A program made the position numbers and the translations under genes. Positions 42,250-51,288 of a DNA stretch of 64,000 bases are shown one piece after another (the stretch's first letter is position 1; each line of letters opens with the position of its first letter). This DNA comes from JBBQYD01 sp942493075 (GTDB lineage Bacteria > Verrucomicrobiota > Verrucomicrobiia > Limisphaerales > UBA8199). Below the pieces are notes generated by a model that did no database searches, was not told where the DNA came from, and saw nothing but the letters and a program-made list of their open reading frames with translations. The stretch is from assembly GCA_942493075.1 (NCBI GenBank), contig OW818681.1, positions 2,914,001 through 2,978,000 on the forward strand, read 5' to 3'.

Positions 42250-42873
42250 GTGAAAGACGTAACGATTATCAACCACCCTTTGGTTCAGCACAACCTCACT
42301 CGGTTGCGAGACGCCAGCACGGGACCACAGGAGTTCCGGCGAGTTCTGGGCGAAGTTGCCGCATTGATGCTCTATGAGGCGACCCGATCGTTCGCTCTGC
42401 GCCCGGTGAAGATCCAGACGCCTTTGGCCCCGGCACGTGGCTTCCAGTTGCAGAGGGAGGTGGTCCTGGTGCCAGTGCTGCGCGCCGGCCTGGGCATGCT
42501 GGACCCCATTCTGCAATTAATACCACATGCAAGGGTGGGTTTCATTGGTCTGAAGCGCGAGGAAACCACTCTCAAAGCGAATTTCTATCACAAAAGTTTG
42601 CCTCCTGATTTGACGGACTTCGAAGTCATCCTGATTGATCCCATGCTGGCAACGGGCGGAAGTGCCGTGGCGGCCATGGACCTGCTAAGCGAGTTGAACG
42701 TTCGCCGGGTATGCATGGTCAACCTGGTGGCCGCTCCTGAGGGCATTCGCCGCGTGCGCAAGTCATACCCGAAACTGCCTATCTACACTGCGGCAGTTGA
42801 TCGCAAGCTCAATGAAAAAGGCTACATCCTTCCAGGATTAGGAGATGCGGGTGATCGCCTGTTCGGGGTATAG
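42250..42873 (+). CDS. upp: Uracil phosphoribosyltransferase
   Basis: This 207-residue salvage enzyme converts uracil and PRPP to UMP. Motifs are VPVLRAGLGMLDPILQLIPH (flexible loop and dimer region), the PRPP-binding LIDPMLATGGSAV, and the closing YILPGLGDAGDRLFG that holds uracil. Length is standard. It starts with GTG at 42250 (MKDVTIINHP). It probably shares a transcript with sppA. Confidence 0.96.
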   Translation: MKDVTIINHPLVQHNLTRLRDASTGPQEFRRVLGEVAALMLYEATRSFALRPVKIQTPLAPARGFQLQREVVLVPVLRAGLGMLDPILQLIPHARVGFIGLKREETTLKANFYHKSLPPDLTDFEVILIDPMLATGGSAVAAMDLLSELNVRRVCMVNLVAAPEGIRRVRKSYPKLPIYTAAVDRKLNEKGYILPGLGDAGDRLFGV

Positions 42874-42906
42874 ACCTCCGCGATGGTATTTGGGCACTAA
42901 ATAGAT

Positions 42907-42952
42907 GCGCCAAACTGGCTTGGTGACTGGTTAGGAAGTGCCAAGATGGCGC
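42907..42952 (+). terminator. Possible intrinsic terminator after upp
   Basis: GCGCCA and CTTGG on the left pair with CCAAG and TGGCGC on the right, with an asymmetric inner bulge and a 17-base loop; TTTAATTCTTTT follows. The bulge makes it weaker than the other terminators here. The rest of the 369-base gap before the sigma factor gene shows no other clear element, apart from a TTGGCAC...TATTGA stretch near 43013 that could be part of a promoter. Confidence 0.4.
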
Positions 42953-43242
42953 GTTTAATTCTTTTCAGTTTTGGAAATCCCCGGTAATATGTTGTACATC
43001 AATAGTCGAGACTTGGCACAGGAACGGCTGTATTGAACGGATGTGACACTAGCGGTGTCGGAAGCTGGACGTTAAAAACAAGAAGTAAAACCGTGCCGTG
43101 CAAACCGAATTATCGAATGGGCAAAGATACCCATACCCGATCAGGAACCAATCTGCTAATTGCTCACGTCATGCAGAAGGTGTTCCTGTCACGCACCTCG
43201 CCGAACGATGTGGCGTGGCACACAACTCTTTGACCCAAACCT

Positions 43243-44361
43243 ATGGTTGCTCATAACAAAAATCACAAACCTGCCCGGCAGAAAAAAGCTCGCGGAACGC
43301 GCGGTACACTCGTCGCGCTACGCCCCAAGGCAGCGCCGGTAGCTACCCTCCCGCCCAGCCGTCCGATTCCTCCGCCGGAACCAGAAGCTAATGAGGACGA
43401 AGAACCACGTCCCGAAGACCTGGTTAAGGAAGAAGAAGAACTGAAGAAATCCGGGATAGAAGTTGATCCTGTTGCGGTAGTTGCGGAAGTCGAAGCCGAG
43501 GAGACGGTAGCCAGGCGCGGACGTGAACGTGGGGCTTACGACGGGGATACAGCGATCAAACTTTACCTAAGAGAGATTGGCCAGGTTAAGCTTTTGACAC
43601 CCCAGGAGGAAATCGAGTTGGCCGCCCGAATTAAGAAAGGCGACAAGCGAGCTCGTGAGCAAATGATCAAAGCCAATCTGAGGTTGGTGGTGAAGATCGC
43701 GCGCGATTACGAAGGAATCGGGTTGCCCCTTCTGGATCTTATTAGCGAGGGAAATATCGGTCTGATGAAGGCCGTGGAACGGTTTGACCCAGCCAAGGGC
43801 GGAAAGCTCTCCACATACGGTTCCTGGTGGATCAAGCAATCCATCAAGCGAGCCTTGGCTAACCAATCCAAGACCATCCGTTTGCCAGTGCATTTGGTTG
43901 ATAAGATCTCCAAGATGCGGCGTACCTCGATGCGTTTGCAGGAGGAACTGGGTCGTGAACCAACCGATGACGAGTTGGCTGACGATCTGGGGACCACCGC
44001 CTCACGGGTAGCCCAGATGCGCATGGCGGCCATTCGCCCGGCGTCCCTGGATGCTCCCATTGGAGACGAGGATTCGAACAACTTCGCCGAAGTGGTTCAG
44101 GACGAGAGTGCCGACACTCCTTACGAACAGCTAGAGGAGAAGACTGTGACTCGCATGCTGCAGGAGATGGTCAAGACTCTCGACCCTCGTGAAGCAACTA
44201 TCTTGCGTGCGCGCTTCGGATTGGACGGCGGGCCACAGAAGACCTTGGAAGAGGTGGGCCAAAAGTTTGGCGTCACGCGGGAACGCGTGCGCCAGATTCA
44301 GAATATCGCTCTCAAAAAACTCAGGAAGATGATTGAGAAAATGGAAACCACCCGAGCCTGA
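43243..44361 (+). CDS. RNA polymerase sigma-70 factor, RpoD-like
   Basis: The 372-residue protein has region 1.2 (KLYLREIGQVKLLTPQEEIE), region 2 (NLRLVVKIARDYEGIGLPLL, STYGSWWIKQSIKRAL), region 3, and region 4 with a helix-turn-helix (TLEEVGQKFGVTRERVRQIQ). The N-terminal ~95 residues are Pro/Glu-rich and do not look like region 1.1. It is short for a primary sigma factor and has SWWIKQSIKRA where classic RpoD has TWWIRQAITRA, so it may be the primary factor of this lineage or a group 2 factor. Its stop overlaps the apt start by one base. Confidence 0.88.
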   Translation: MVAHNKNHKPARQKKARGTRGTLVALRPKAAPVATLPPSRPIPPPEPEANEDEEPRPEDLVKEEEELKKSGIEVDPVAVVAEVEAEETVARRGRERGAYDGDTAIKLYLREIGQVKLLTPQEEIELAARIKKGDKRAREQMIKANLRLVVKIARDYEGIGLPLLDLISEGNIGLMKAVERFDPAKGGKLSTYGSWWIKQSIKRALANQSKTIRLPVHLVDKISKMRRTSMRLQEELGREPTDDELADDLGTTASRVAQMRMAAIRPASLDAPIGDEDSNNFAEVVQDESADTPYEQLEEKTVTRMLQEMVKTLDPREATILRARFGLDGGPQKTLEEVGQKFGVTRERVRQIQNIALKKLRKMIEKMETTRA

Positions 44362-44930
44362 TGGTTTCCGTAACCGAACCTGCAACCACCAATATGACAG
44401 AATCTCGTCCGACCCCGGCGGAAATCGCCGGGGCGATACGAAACATACCTGATTTCCCCAAACCGGGCATTCAGTTCAAAGACATAACTCCTGTACTGGC
44501 CGATGCCCGCCTTTTTTCGGGCTGCATCGACTTGATGATAGGGCACGTGCAACCTGGAACGGTTGATGCCGTAGTCGGCATTGATGCGCGAGGCTTCATC
44601 TTTGCCGCTGCTGCGGCCATGAAGCTAAACGCCGGGTTTGTGCCGATCCGCAAGAAGGGCAAGCTGCCGTATCAGACTTACGAGCAGGCCTACGACTTGG
44701 AGTACGGCACTGCGACGGTGGCGGTCCACACGGACGCTCTGAAGCCCGGAAGCCGTGTCCTGCTCATCGATGATCTCCTTGCCACAGGTGGAACCGCAGC
44801 CGCGGCGGCTGCGCTGATGCAGAATCTCGGAGCTCACATTATTGAAATATCCTTTCTGATTGAGCTCGAGGCTTTGAAAGGACGTCAGAAGCTACAGGGC
44901 TGCCCGGTGCGGTCGCTCGTTGTTTATTAG
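44361..44930 (+). CDS. apt: Adenine phosphoribosyltransferase
   Basis: The enzyme makes AMP from adenine and PRPP. Motifs are FPKPGIQFKDITPVL, GIDARGFIFA, RKKGKLPYQT and the PRPP loop LLIDDLLATGGT. The ATG at 44361 uses the A of the sigma factor TGA stop; a second ATG at 44394 fits the usual family length of about 175 residues. Either way it is co-transcribed and probably coupled with the sigma factor gene, an uncommon pairing. Confidence 0.95.
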   Translation: MVSVTEPATTNMTESRPTPAEIAGAIRNIPDFPKPGIQFKDITPVLADARLFSGCIDLMIGHVQPGTVDAVVGIDARGFIFAAAAAMKLNAGFVPIRKKGKLPYQTYEQAYDLEYGTATVAVHTDALKPGSRVLLIDDLLATGGTAAAAAALMQNLGAHIIEISFLIELEALKGRQKLQGCPVRSLVVY

Positions 44931-44954
44931 CTTTCTGGACGAGCTGAGATTGAA

Positions 44955-45860
44955 GTGCCATTTTGTTCTACTTTGGGACATTGGACGATCTCATTTCCTC
45001 ACGGGAAGTATAACCTGGAGCAAACGCTCAATTCCGGGCAGGCGTTCCGTTGGACGCACGAGCAAGGATCATGGACAGGGGTAGTCGGCCGTCGATGGGT
45101 ACAGTTGACGTCTGAACCTGATGCCGTGCTGGCGCGTGTTGCAAGCCCGGTAGCAGGGTGGGATTGGTTGGTGGAGTATCTGCAGATCCAAGAGCCCCTG
45201 GATCAAATCCTGGAAACGTTCCCGAAGGACGAAGCTATGAAGGCTGCGTTGGCGACCTGTGACGGGTTGCGTTTGCTTCGGCAGGATCCGTGGGAGTGCC
45301 TGGCTTCGTTCATTCTCTCATCTACCAAGCAGATCGTTCAGATCCGGCAAATCATTCAGGAATTGTGCCGGCGCTTCGGAGAGCCTGTACCGGTTCCGCC
45401 AGGCTTTGCTCCTGCCTGGTCCTTCCCGCCCGCCCGCGTGATCGCGGAGCTGTCGGACAGCACTCTGCGCGAGTGCAAAATGGGATTCCGCGCTCCCTAT
45501 TTGGCAGCGGCAGCCCGTTGCGTTTCCCGTGGAGAACTTGATTTGGAGGGTGTTCGCTTCTTATCGCTGACTGAGGCACGTGAACGCTTGATGGAACTGC
45601 CGGGTGTCGGAGCCAAAATTGCTGACTGTGTTTTGCTTTTTGCCTACGGATTTCCCAAGGCCTTCCCCATCGATGTGTGGGTGTTTAAGGCAATCAAAGA
45701 GCTCTACTTTTCCCCTCGCGCTCGGCGCAAAGTTAATCTGGGCAAGGTTAGGCTTTTCGCTGAGAATTATTTCGGGCCGAATGCCGGCTACGCGCAACAG
45801 TATTTATTCCATTATATGCGCACCCGGCCTGGTGCCGCTCGCGCCGAGAATAACTCATGA
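44955..45860 (+). CDS. OGG1-like 8-oxoguanine DNA glycosylase/AP lyase
   Basis: The 301-residue protein has the eukaryote-like OGG1 layout. An N-terminal domain (TLNSGQAFRW then WTGVVGRRWVQL) precedes the helix-hairpin-helix GPD domain. The active-site Lys is in LPGVGAKIADCVLLFAYG and the catalytic Asp in FPIDVWVFK. It excises 8-oxoguanine opposite cytosine and cleaves the AP site. It starts with GTG at 44955, 24 bases after apt. Its stop overlaps the comB start (ATGA), so five genes here form a tight run. Confidence 0.92.
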   Translation: MPFCSTLGHWTISFPHGKYNLEQTLNSGQAFRWTHEQGSWTGVVGRRWVQLTSEPDAVLARVASPVAGWDWLVEYLQIQEPLDQILETFPKDEAMKAALATCDGLRLLRQDPWECLASFILSSTKQIVQIRQIIQELCRRFGEPVPVPPGFAPAWSFPPARVIAELSDSTLRECKMGFRAPYLAAAARCVSRGELDLEGVRFLSLTEARERLMELPGVGAKIADCVLLFAYGFPKAFPIDVWVFKAIKELYFSPRARRKVNLGKVRLFAENYFGPNAGYAQQYLFHYMRTRPGAARAENNS

Positions 45861-46621
45861 CTATGTTGAGGCAATTGGAAGTCACCTTTGCGCCCGCCGA
45901 ATTCGAGGCGCTGCGGACGCGCAATCTGGAGAGAGCCACATGCGTCGTTTTTGACGTGCTTCGTGCGACAAGCACCATGGTCACAGCCCTGAGCCAGGGT
46001 GCTGCCGGAGTTATCCCGGTGGAATCCATCGCCGAAGCTGTGGGTTTGCGGCAGCAGGATACTGGGATACTGCTTGCGGGCGAGCGTGACGGTTTACGGA
46101 TCTCAGCCGCAATCTCCGGAGGCATCGAATTTGATTTGGGAAACTCTCCACGTGAATTCACTCGGGAAAGAGTGGCGAACCGGACAATCGCGATGACAAC
46201 CACCAACGGCACACGTGCATTGCGAGCATGTGCCCATTCGCGTGTGGTGCTCGCGGCCTCTTTCCTGAATCTGAAGGCCACAGCCAACGCTGTTTTGCAT
46301 TTCAATAATCCCGAACTGGTGATCGTTTGTGCAGGAACACATCAAGAAGCTTCTTATGAGGATGCACTGGGAGCCGGGGCACTCTGTGAACGGCTGAGCA
46401 CCCATTCCTGGCAGATGGCAGATTCGGGGCGAATGGCCCAGGCCCTCTTTTCGCAGATCAAAGGAGAGGTTCGCCGGGCGTTCGCTTCCTCTGTCAATGG
46501 TCAACGCCTGAACCAGATTCCGGAGTTGCGTGATGACTTGGATTTCTGTTCCCAGATCGACTTATTCCATCACCCAGTCCGTATGGATAACCAGGGATGC
46601 CTTCGTCTCGCCACGGTTTGA
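45857..46621 (+). CDS. comB: 2-phosphosulfolactate phosphatase family protein
   Basis: The 254-residue protein carries the ComB hallmarks. They are CVVFDVLRATSTMVTALSQG near the start, LLAGERDGLRI, FDLGNSPREFT, AMTTTNGTRALRAC and, later, EDALGAGALCERL. In methanogens ComB hydrolyses phosphosulfolactate in coenzyme M synthesis; bacterial homologues may act in sulfolactate metabolism or on another phosphate. The ATG overlaps the glycosylase stop, and the cysteine desulfurase starts four bases after its stop. Confidence 0.9.
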   Translation: MTMLRQLEVTFAPAEFEALRTRNLERATCVVFDVLRATSTMVTALSQGAAGVIPVESIAEAVGLRQQDTGILLAGERDGLRISAAISGGIEFDLGNSPREFTRERVANRTIAMTTTNGTRALRACAHSRVVLAASFLNLKATANAVLHFNNPELVIVCAGTHQEASYEDALGAGALCERLSTHSWQMADSGRMAQALFSQIKGEVRRAFASSVNGQRLNQIPELRDDLDFCSQIDLFHHPVRMDNQGCLRLATV

Positions 46622-46625
46622 AACA

Positions 46626-47777
46626 ATGAATGCCTCTCGATTTTCGTATTTCGATAACAACGCCACAACCCGTGTGCTGCCGGAAGTGTTGGATGCCATG
46701 CTCCCGTTTTTCACCGAACAGTGGGGGAACCCTTCCAGTGCTTACCATTTCGGTCATCAATTAACTCGGCATTTGGACATCGCACGCTCCCGGGTTGCGT
46801 CTCTGATTGGTGCCGAACCGCGGGAGGTCATTTTCACGAGTTGCGGCACAGAGAGCATCAACTCCGCCCTGAGCTTTGGCGCGCGCGTTCATCCGGATAA
46901 AAAGCACATTATCATTTCTGCCGTTGAGCATTCAGCAACGATGAAGTTCTGCCGGCACCTGGAGAAGTCGGGAATTGCGGTTACCCAGTTGCCAGTGCGT
47001 TCAGATGGCACATTTGAATTGAAACACCTTGAGGATGCGATTCGCCCTGATACTGCCCTTGTTTCTCTAATCTGGGCCAATAACGAAACCGGTGTCATTT
47101 TCCCGATTGCTGAAGCCTCGGAGATCTGCCATTCGAAGGGTGTCCTGCTCCATACAGATGCCGTGCAGGCCGTCGGTAAACTCAAGGTGGATATGAAGTC
47201 TGCCGGTGTGGACTTGCTCTCCTTATCAGGTCACAAGCTTAACGCACCGAAAGGGGTTGGAGCACTCTACATCCGGCAAGGCGTCCATTATGAACCCTAT
47301 GTAATCGGAGGCGGCCAGGAGCGGGGGCGCCGCGGAGGCACGGAGAATGTCCCCTACATTGTGGGGCTTGGGTGCGCCGCCCAACTGGCCAGTGCCGCGC
47401 TTGACCAGATGCCTTCGATTCGCGCGCTGCGAGACAGGCTCGAAGCAGGAATTCTGGAACGAATTCCCCGGGTGGCCATCAATGGCACGATCGATGCCAG
47501 ACTGCCGAACACGACGAATCTCGCCTTCGAGGGAACGGAAGCGGAAGCTATTCTCATGCTGCTCGATCAGGCAGGGGTGTGCGCATCAAGCGGTTCTGCC
47601 TGCACGACTGGCTCACTTGAACCCTCTCATGTACTGACAGCGATGGGATTCACTCCCGCACGGGCGCGCAGCAGCATTCGTTTCAGCCTCGGGCGGCATT
47701 CTTCAAAAGAGGATGTGGATTTCCTGTTGAGCATCCTTCCGGGCATTATCCAGCGTCTCCGGGACGCGGCTGCCTGA
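46626..47777 (+). CDS. Cysteine desulfurase (NifS/IscS family)
   Basis: A PLP enzyme of 383 residues that moves sulfur from cysteine for Fe-S clusters and thiolation. Evidence: YFDNNATTRVLPEV at the start, the PLP lysine in LSGHKLNAPKGVGALY, and the catalytic loop CASSGSACTTGSLEPSHVL with the active cysteine in SACTTG. It is NifS-like in its length and loop. The ATG at 46626 was chosen; an upstream in-frame ATG lies inside comB. No iscU or other Fe-S gene is adjacent. Confidence 0.93.
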   Translation: MNASRFSYFDNNATTRVLPEVLDAMLPFFTEQWGNPSSAYHFGHQLTRHLDIARSRVASLIGAEPREVIFTSCGTESINSALSFGARVHPDKKHIIISAVEHSATMKFCRHLEKSGIAVTQLPVRSDGTFELKHLEDAIRPDTALVSLIWANNETGVIFPIAEASEICHSKGVLLHTDAVQAVGKLKVDMKSAGVDLLSLSGHKLNAPKGVGALYIRQGVHYEPYVIGGGQERGRRGGTENVPYIVGLGCAAQLASAALDQMPSIRALRDRLEAGILERIPRVAINGTIDARLPNTTNLAFEGTEAEAILMLLDQAGVCASSGSACTTGSLEPSHVLTAMGFTPARARSSIRFSLGRHSSKEDVDFLLSILPGIIQRLRDAAA

Positions 47778-47849
47778 TAAAGCCAGCCTCCGCTGACTGC
47801 ATTTAGTTTGAAAAAAGATCGGATTCTGATATTTGAAAGCCCGTTGTTC

Positions 47850-50039
47850 ATGTTTGCTTGTGTGAAGTTTCTTATTCGGGCTGCTCTTGGGCCGCTGTTT
47901 CTTTCGATCTTACTGGCACCCGCCTGGGTCCACGGTGCGTCGAGCGTTCTCGTGCGCGTCATGGCTGCGAATCTGAACGGTGACTCCCAGACCATTGGGC
48001 CATCGCAGGTCCGCATCTTTCAGGGGCTCAAGCCCGATGTTGTGGCAATACAGGAGTTCAATTATCTCGGCAATTCAGCCGCCGAGATTCGAGCCTTCGT
48101 GAACACGGCTTTCGGGACGAACTTTTCTTACTACAGGGAAACCGGTTATCAAATCCCCAATGGGATTATCAGTCGATACCCCATTCTCAATGCCGGTTCC
48201 TGGACAGATGCCGAGGTCTCCAACCGAGCCTTCGCCTGGGCCCAGGTAGATCTGCCGGGGACTAACGATCTCTACGTGGTCAGTGTCCATTTGCTCACGA
48301 GCAGTTCCTCGGTCCGCAACCGCGAAGCAACGGCGCTCAAATCTCTGATCCAGGCTCAGTTTCCTGCCAATTCCTGGATTGTGCTGGCCGGGGATATGAA
48401 CACGGATTCCCGCTCCGAATCTGCAATCTCCACATTCAAAACCTTCTTAAGCGACTCGCCGGTGCCCACCGACGCGGTTTCCGGTGGCAAGCCGGGCACT
48501 AATAATAACCGGGAAAAGCCCTACGACTATGTGCTGCCGAGCTTCTCGCTCGCGGATTTCCAAACCAACACCGTCCTGCCTTCCGTCACTTTCCCGAGCG
48601 GGCTCGTTTTCGATTCACGTGTGTATCAACCCCTCTCGGACGTTTACCCAGTCCAAAGTGCTGATTCCGGAACGGGCCAGCACATGGGCGTGATCAAAGA
48701 CTTCCTGGTTCCAGCGGAGATTCCCGTCATCGTGGGAGCACCTGTAATCACGAACCAGCCTGTCAGCGTCTCCATAATCGCAGGTCAACCGGCTACGTTC
48801 TCCGTGGGTGCATCTGGGAACTTACCCTTGGCTTATCAATGGTACCACGCGGGAGGCACAATCGCGGATGCGACCCGGTCAGAGTTTGTTCTGCCGAATG
48901 TCCAGACGGTTCATCTGGGTGCCTATCAGGTCGTCATCACGAATCTCTCCGGCTCGGTCACCAGCGCGCCGGCTTACCTGAGCTTCCTGTCGGCCCCGGT
49001 GATTACGACGCAGCCTTCAAATGTCAGCGCGGAGGCTGGCTACCCGGCTGTCTTCAAGGTCAGCGCCTCAGGAGGCGAACCGATGACTTACCAATGGTTC
49101 TTTAAGGATTTGCCTTTGGCGGATGGGACAAATGCCACTCTCACGAGGTTGCAGACGACCAGTGCTGTTGCTGGTCCGTATTTCGCAGTTGCATCCAATC
49201 CCGCAGGATTCGCAACGAGTGAGGTCGCCACCCTGACAGTCCTGACAACACAACCCGCGCAGCGCGCAGTGATCAGCCGATGGTCGTTTAACAATACCAA
49301 CGCCCCTCTCTCCAGCCCGCCTCCCGATATCGGAGCCGGCACCGCGTCCCTGGTCGGCGGCACAACCGCAGCCTATGCGGGCGGCAGTGCGGCAGACACA
49401 AACGGGACCAACCAAGCCTGGAATACCACAACTTATCCGGCTGCCAGCTCTGGAAACAAAACTGCCGGAGTTCAATTCAATGTAAGCACGGTTGGACGCC
49501 GTAACATCGAAGTGCGCTGGGATAATCGCGCCAGTTCCACCGGCACCAAGTATGCCCGGTTCTTGTACTCCACCAATGGCACCACCTTTGTCGAATGGCC
49601 ATCTGCTGCGACCAATTCCACCGCATTTGAATCTCGGACCAACCGTCTTACGGGACTGCCTAATGTGGACAACAACCCGAACTTCGCATTCCGTGTGCTA
49701 GCCGAGTTTGAATCGACAGCCATAGGGCAGGGCACACCTTCCAATTATGTTGGCTCATCCGGGACATATGGATCGGCTGGCACCTTGCGCTTTGATTTCG
49801 TCGTCGTCTCAGGGGAACCCCTGCCGCCGCCTGCCACCAACGCGGTCCTTGCCACGACTCTCCTTCCGGAGCGAGACGTGCGGCTGGAAGTTACTGGATC
49901 ACCCGGCGCATCCTACGTTCTGGAGAGGAGCAGCAGCCTGGGCTTGCCGTGGACTCCGCTAGTCACCAACGCAGCTCCCTTCAGCTTCGTGTATACCAAC
50001 CGGGCTGAGTCTGGGTTCTTCCGAGCGCATAGTTATTAA
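47850..50039 (+). CDS. Secreted endonuclease/exonuclease/phosphatase-family protein with Ig-like domains
   Basis: A signal peptide (FLIRAALGPLFLSILLAPA) precedes an EEP fold domain with the classic landmarks VVAIQEF, VVSVHLLT, VLAGDMNTD and a late SADSGTGQHMGV with the active His. This is the fold of secreted DNases and phosphodiesterases. Two Ig-like domains follow (PLAYQWYHAGGTI and PMTYQWFFKDLPLADG mark each), then a beta-sandwich and a short repeat-like ending that closes FFRAHSY. The ATG at 47850 was preferred; a TTG at 47808 is possible. It may take up phosphate or nucleotides from extracellular nucleic acid. Confidence 0.85.
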   Translation: MFACVKFLIRAALGPLFLSILLAPAWVHGASSVLVRVMAANLNGDSQTIGPSQVRIFQGLKPDVVAIQEFNYLGNSAAEIRAFVNTAFGTNFSYYRETGYQIPNGIISRYPILNAGSWTDAEVSNRAFAWAQVDLPGTNDLYVVSVHLLTSSSSVRNREATALKSLIQAQFPANSWIVLAGDMNTDSRSESAISTFKTFLSDSPVPTDAVSGGKPGTNNNREKPYDYVLPSFSLADFQTNTVLPSVTFPSGLVFDSRVYQPLSDVYPVQSADSGTGQHMGVIKDFLVPAEIPVIVGAPVITNQPVSVSIIAGQPATFSVGASGNLPLAYQWYHAGGTIADATRSEFVLPNVQTVHLGAYQVVITNLSGSVTSAPAYLSFLSAPVITTQPSNVSAEAGYPAVFKVSASGGEPMTYQWFFKDLPLADGTNATLTRLQTTSAVAGPYFAVASNPAGFATSEVATLTVLTTQPAQRAVISRWSFNNTNAPLSSPPPDIGAGTASLVGGTTAAYAGGSAADTNGTNQAWNTTTYPAASSGNKTAGVQFNVSTVGRRNIEVRWDNRASSTGTKYARFLYSTNGTTFVEWPSAATNSTAFESRTNRLTGLPNVDNNPNFAFRVLAEFESTAIGQGTPSNYVGSSGTYGSAGTLRFDFVVVSGEPLPPPATNAVLATTLLPERDVRLEVTGSPGASYVLERSSSLGLPWTPLVTNAAPFSFVYTNRAESGFFRAHSY

Positions 50040-50237
50040 AGACGCTTTAGCCGTTCCGATTCACATTGCTGCAGGGCTTTATTCACCCACAACGTTCACT
50101 TTTCCAATAAGGTTGTGTTTCGGGGGGGGCGTGAGCTGGCGGGATAGCGATTTTTTCCTTCCGTGGAGGTAAAAGGTGGGGGTATATTACCGGACCTGTT
50201 GCAGACAGGCTCATCAGTTTCGAACCTGAAAATTCAT

Positions 50238-51203
50238 ATGCCACTAACACATACAAAAGACCTTTTCGCAAAGGCACTAAAAGGCAAATACGCCCTGGGA
50301 GCGTTCAACGTTAACAACATGGAACTCCTCCAAGGGATCATTGAGGCATGCGAAGAGGAGAAGGCTCCGGTGATGCTGCAAATCTCCAAAGGAGCCCGGC
50401 AATATGCCAATCCGGTGTATCTCAAGAAACTGATTGAGGCCGCCGTAAACCTTTCGAACATACCAATAGCCGTTCACTTGGACCATGGCGATACTTTCGA
50501 ATTGTGCAAGGATTGCATTGATGAAGGCTTCACCAGCGTGATGATCGACGCCAGCCACGAGCCTTTCGAGAAGAACGTCGAAGTCAGCCGCAAGGTCGTT
50601 GAGTATGCCCACAAGCATAATTGCGTGGTTGAAGGAGAGTTGGGCCACCTGGTCGGCGCTCAGTTCGACGAAGGGGAGGAAGGCGGGAGTTATTCGAAAG
50701 AGGGACACTACACTCACCCTGAGGAAGCCGTAAAATTCGTAAAGCTCTCGGGTGTCGATTCGCTGGCTATCGCGATTGGTAACTCGCATGGCGCATATAA
50801 ATTCAAAGGAGAACAACACCTGGATCTGGAACGGCTAAAGGCTATCAAGGCCGCTCTAATGGCCGAGGGCCTTGGGGATTATCCACTGGTCCTGCACGGC
50901 GCTTCGAGTGTCCCTAAAGACCTTGTAGAAGAGATTAACCGGTATGGGGGGAAGCTTGGAACGGACGCGGCAGGCGTTCCTGAAGCCGATATCGAGGTAG
51001 CTCGCCGCAGCGGTTGCGCGAAGGTGAATATCGACACCGACCTGCGACTGGCCCTCACGGCGGCTATTCGCAAAGCGTTCGCCGAAAATCCAAAGGAATT
51101 CGATCCTCGCAAGTACATGGGGCCCGCTCGTATGCGGGTGAAGGAGTTAGTCCGGCACAAGGTCCGTGATGTGCTTTGCTGCGCAGGACACGCTTTCGAC
51201 TAG
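50238..51203 (+). CDS. fba: Class II fructose-bisphosphate aldolase
   Basis: The 321-residue zinc enzyme splits fructose 1,6-bisphosphate in glycolysis. Motifs are GAFNVNNMELLQGII at the start, the zinc-binding VHLDHGD, a VEGELGHLVG block, AIAIGNSHGAYK and VLHGASSVP, ending KVNIDTDLRLALT. The ATG at 50238 was preferred over a GTG 75 bases upstream, since the conserved N-terminus begins MPLTHTKDLF. The 198-base leader is GC-rich with no obvious element. A strong terminator follows. Confidence 0.95.
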   Translation: MPLTHTKDLFAKALKGKYALGAFNVNNMELLQGIIEACEEEKAPVMLQISKGARQYANPVYLKKLIEAAVNLSNIPIAVHLDHGDTFELCKDCIDEGFTSVMIDASHEPFEKNVEVSRKVVEYAHKHNCVVEGELGHLVGAQFDEGEEGGSYSKEGHYTHPEEAVKFVKLSGVDSLAIAIGNSHGAYKFKGEQHLDLERLKAIKAALMAEGLGDYPLVLHGASSVPKDLVEEINRYGGKLGTDAAGVPEADIEVARRSGCAKVNIDTDLRLALTAAIRKAFAENPKEFDPRKYMGPARMRVKELVRHKVRDVLCCAGHAFD

Positions 51204-51224
51204 AACGACTTGTTCGTAGAAAAC

Positions 51225-51254
51225 AAGAATGGCGCCCAAGGGCGCCATTCTTTT
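51225..51254 (+). terminator. Bidirectional intrinsic terminator between fba and lysA
   Basis: AAGAATGGCGCCC at 51225-51237 and its complement at 51240-51252 form a 13-bp stem around two bases, followed by TT on the plus strand and, on the minus strand, TTGTTTTC. It lies between two convergent genes and can serve both. Confidence 0.85.
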
Positions 51255-51288
51255 GCTCAAGATTCAGAGCCGGGCTAGAGCGGCAGTT

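Noticed and set aside
43033..43233. Plus-strand frame of 66 codons before the sigma factor gene
   Set aside because: No ribosome-binding site or protein-like pattern; it is probably leader or promoter DNA.
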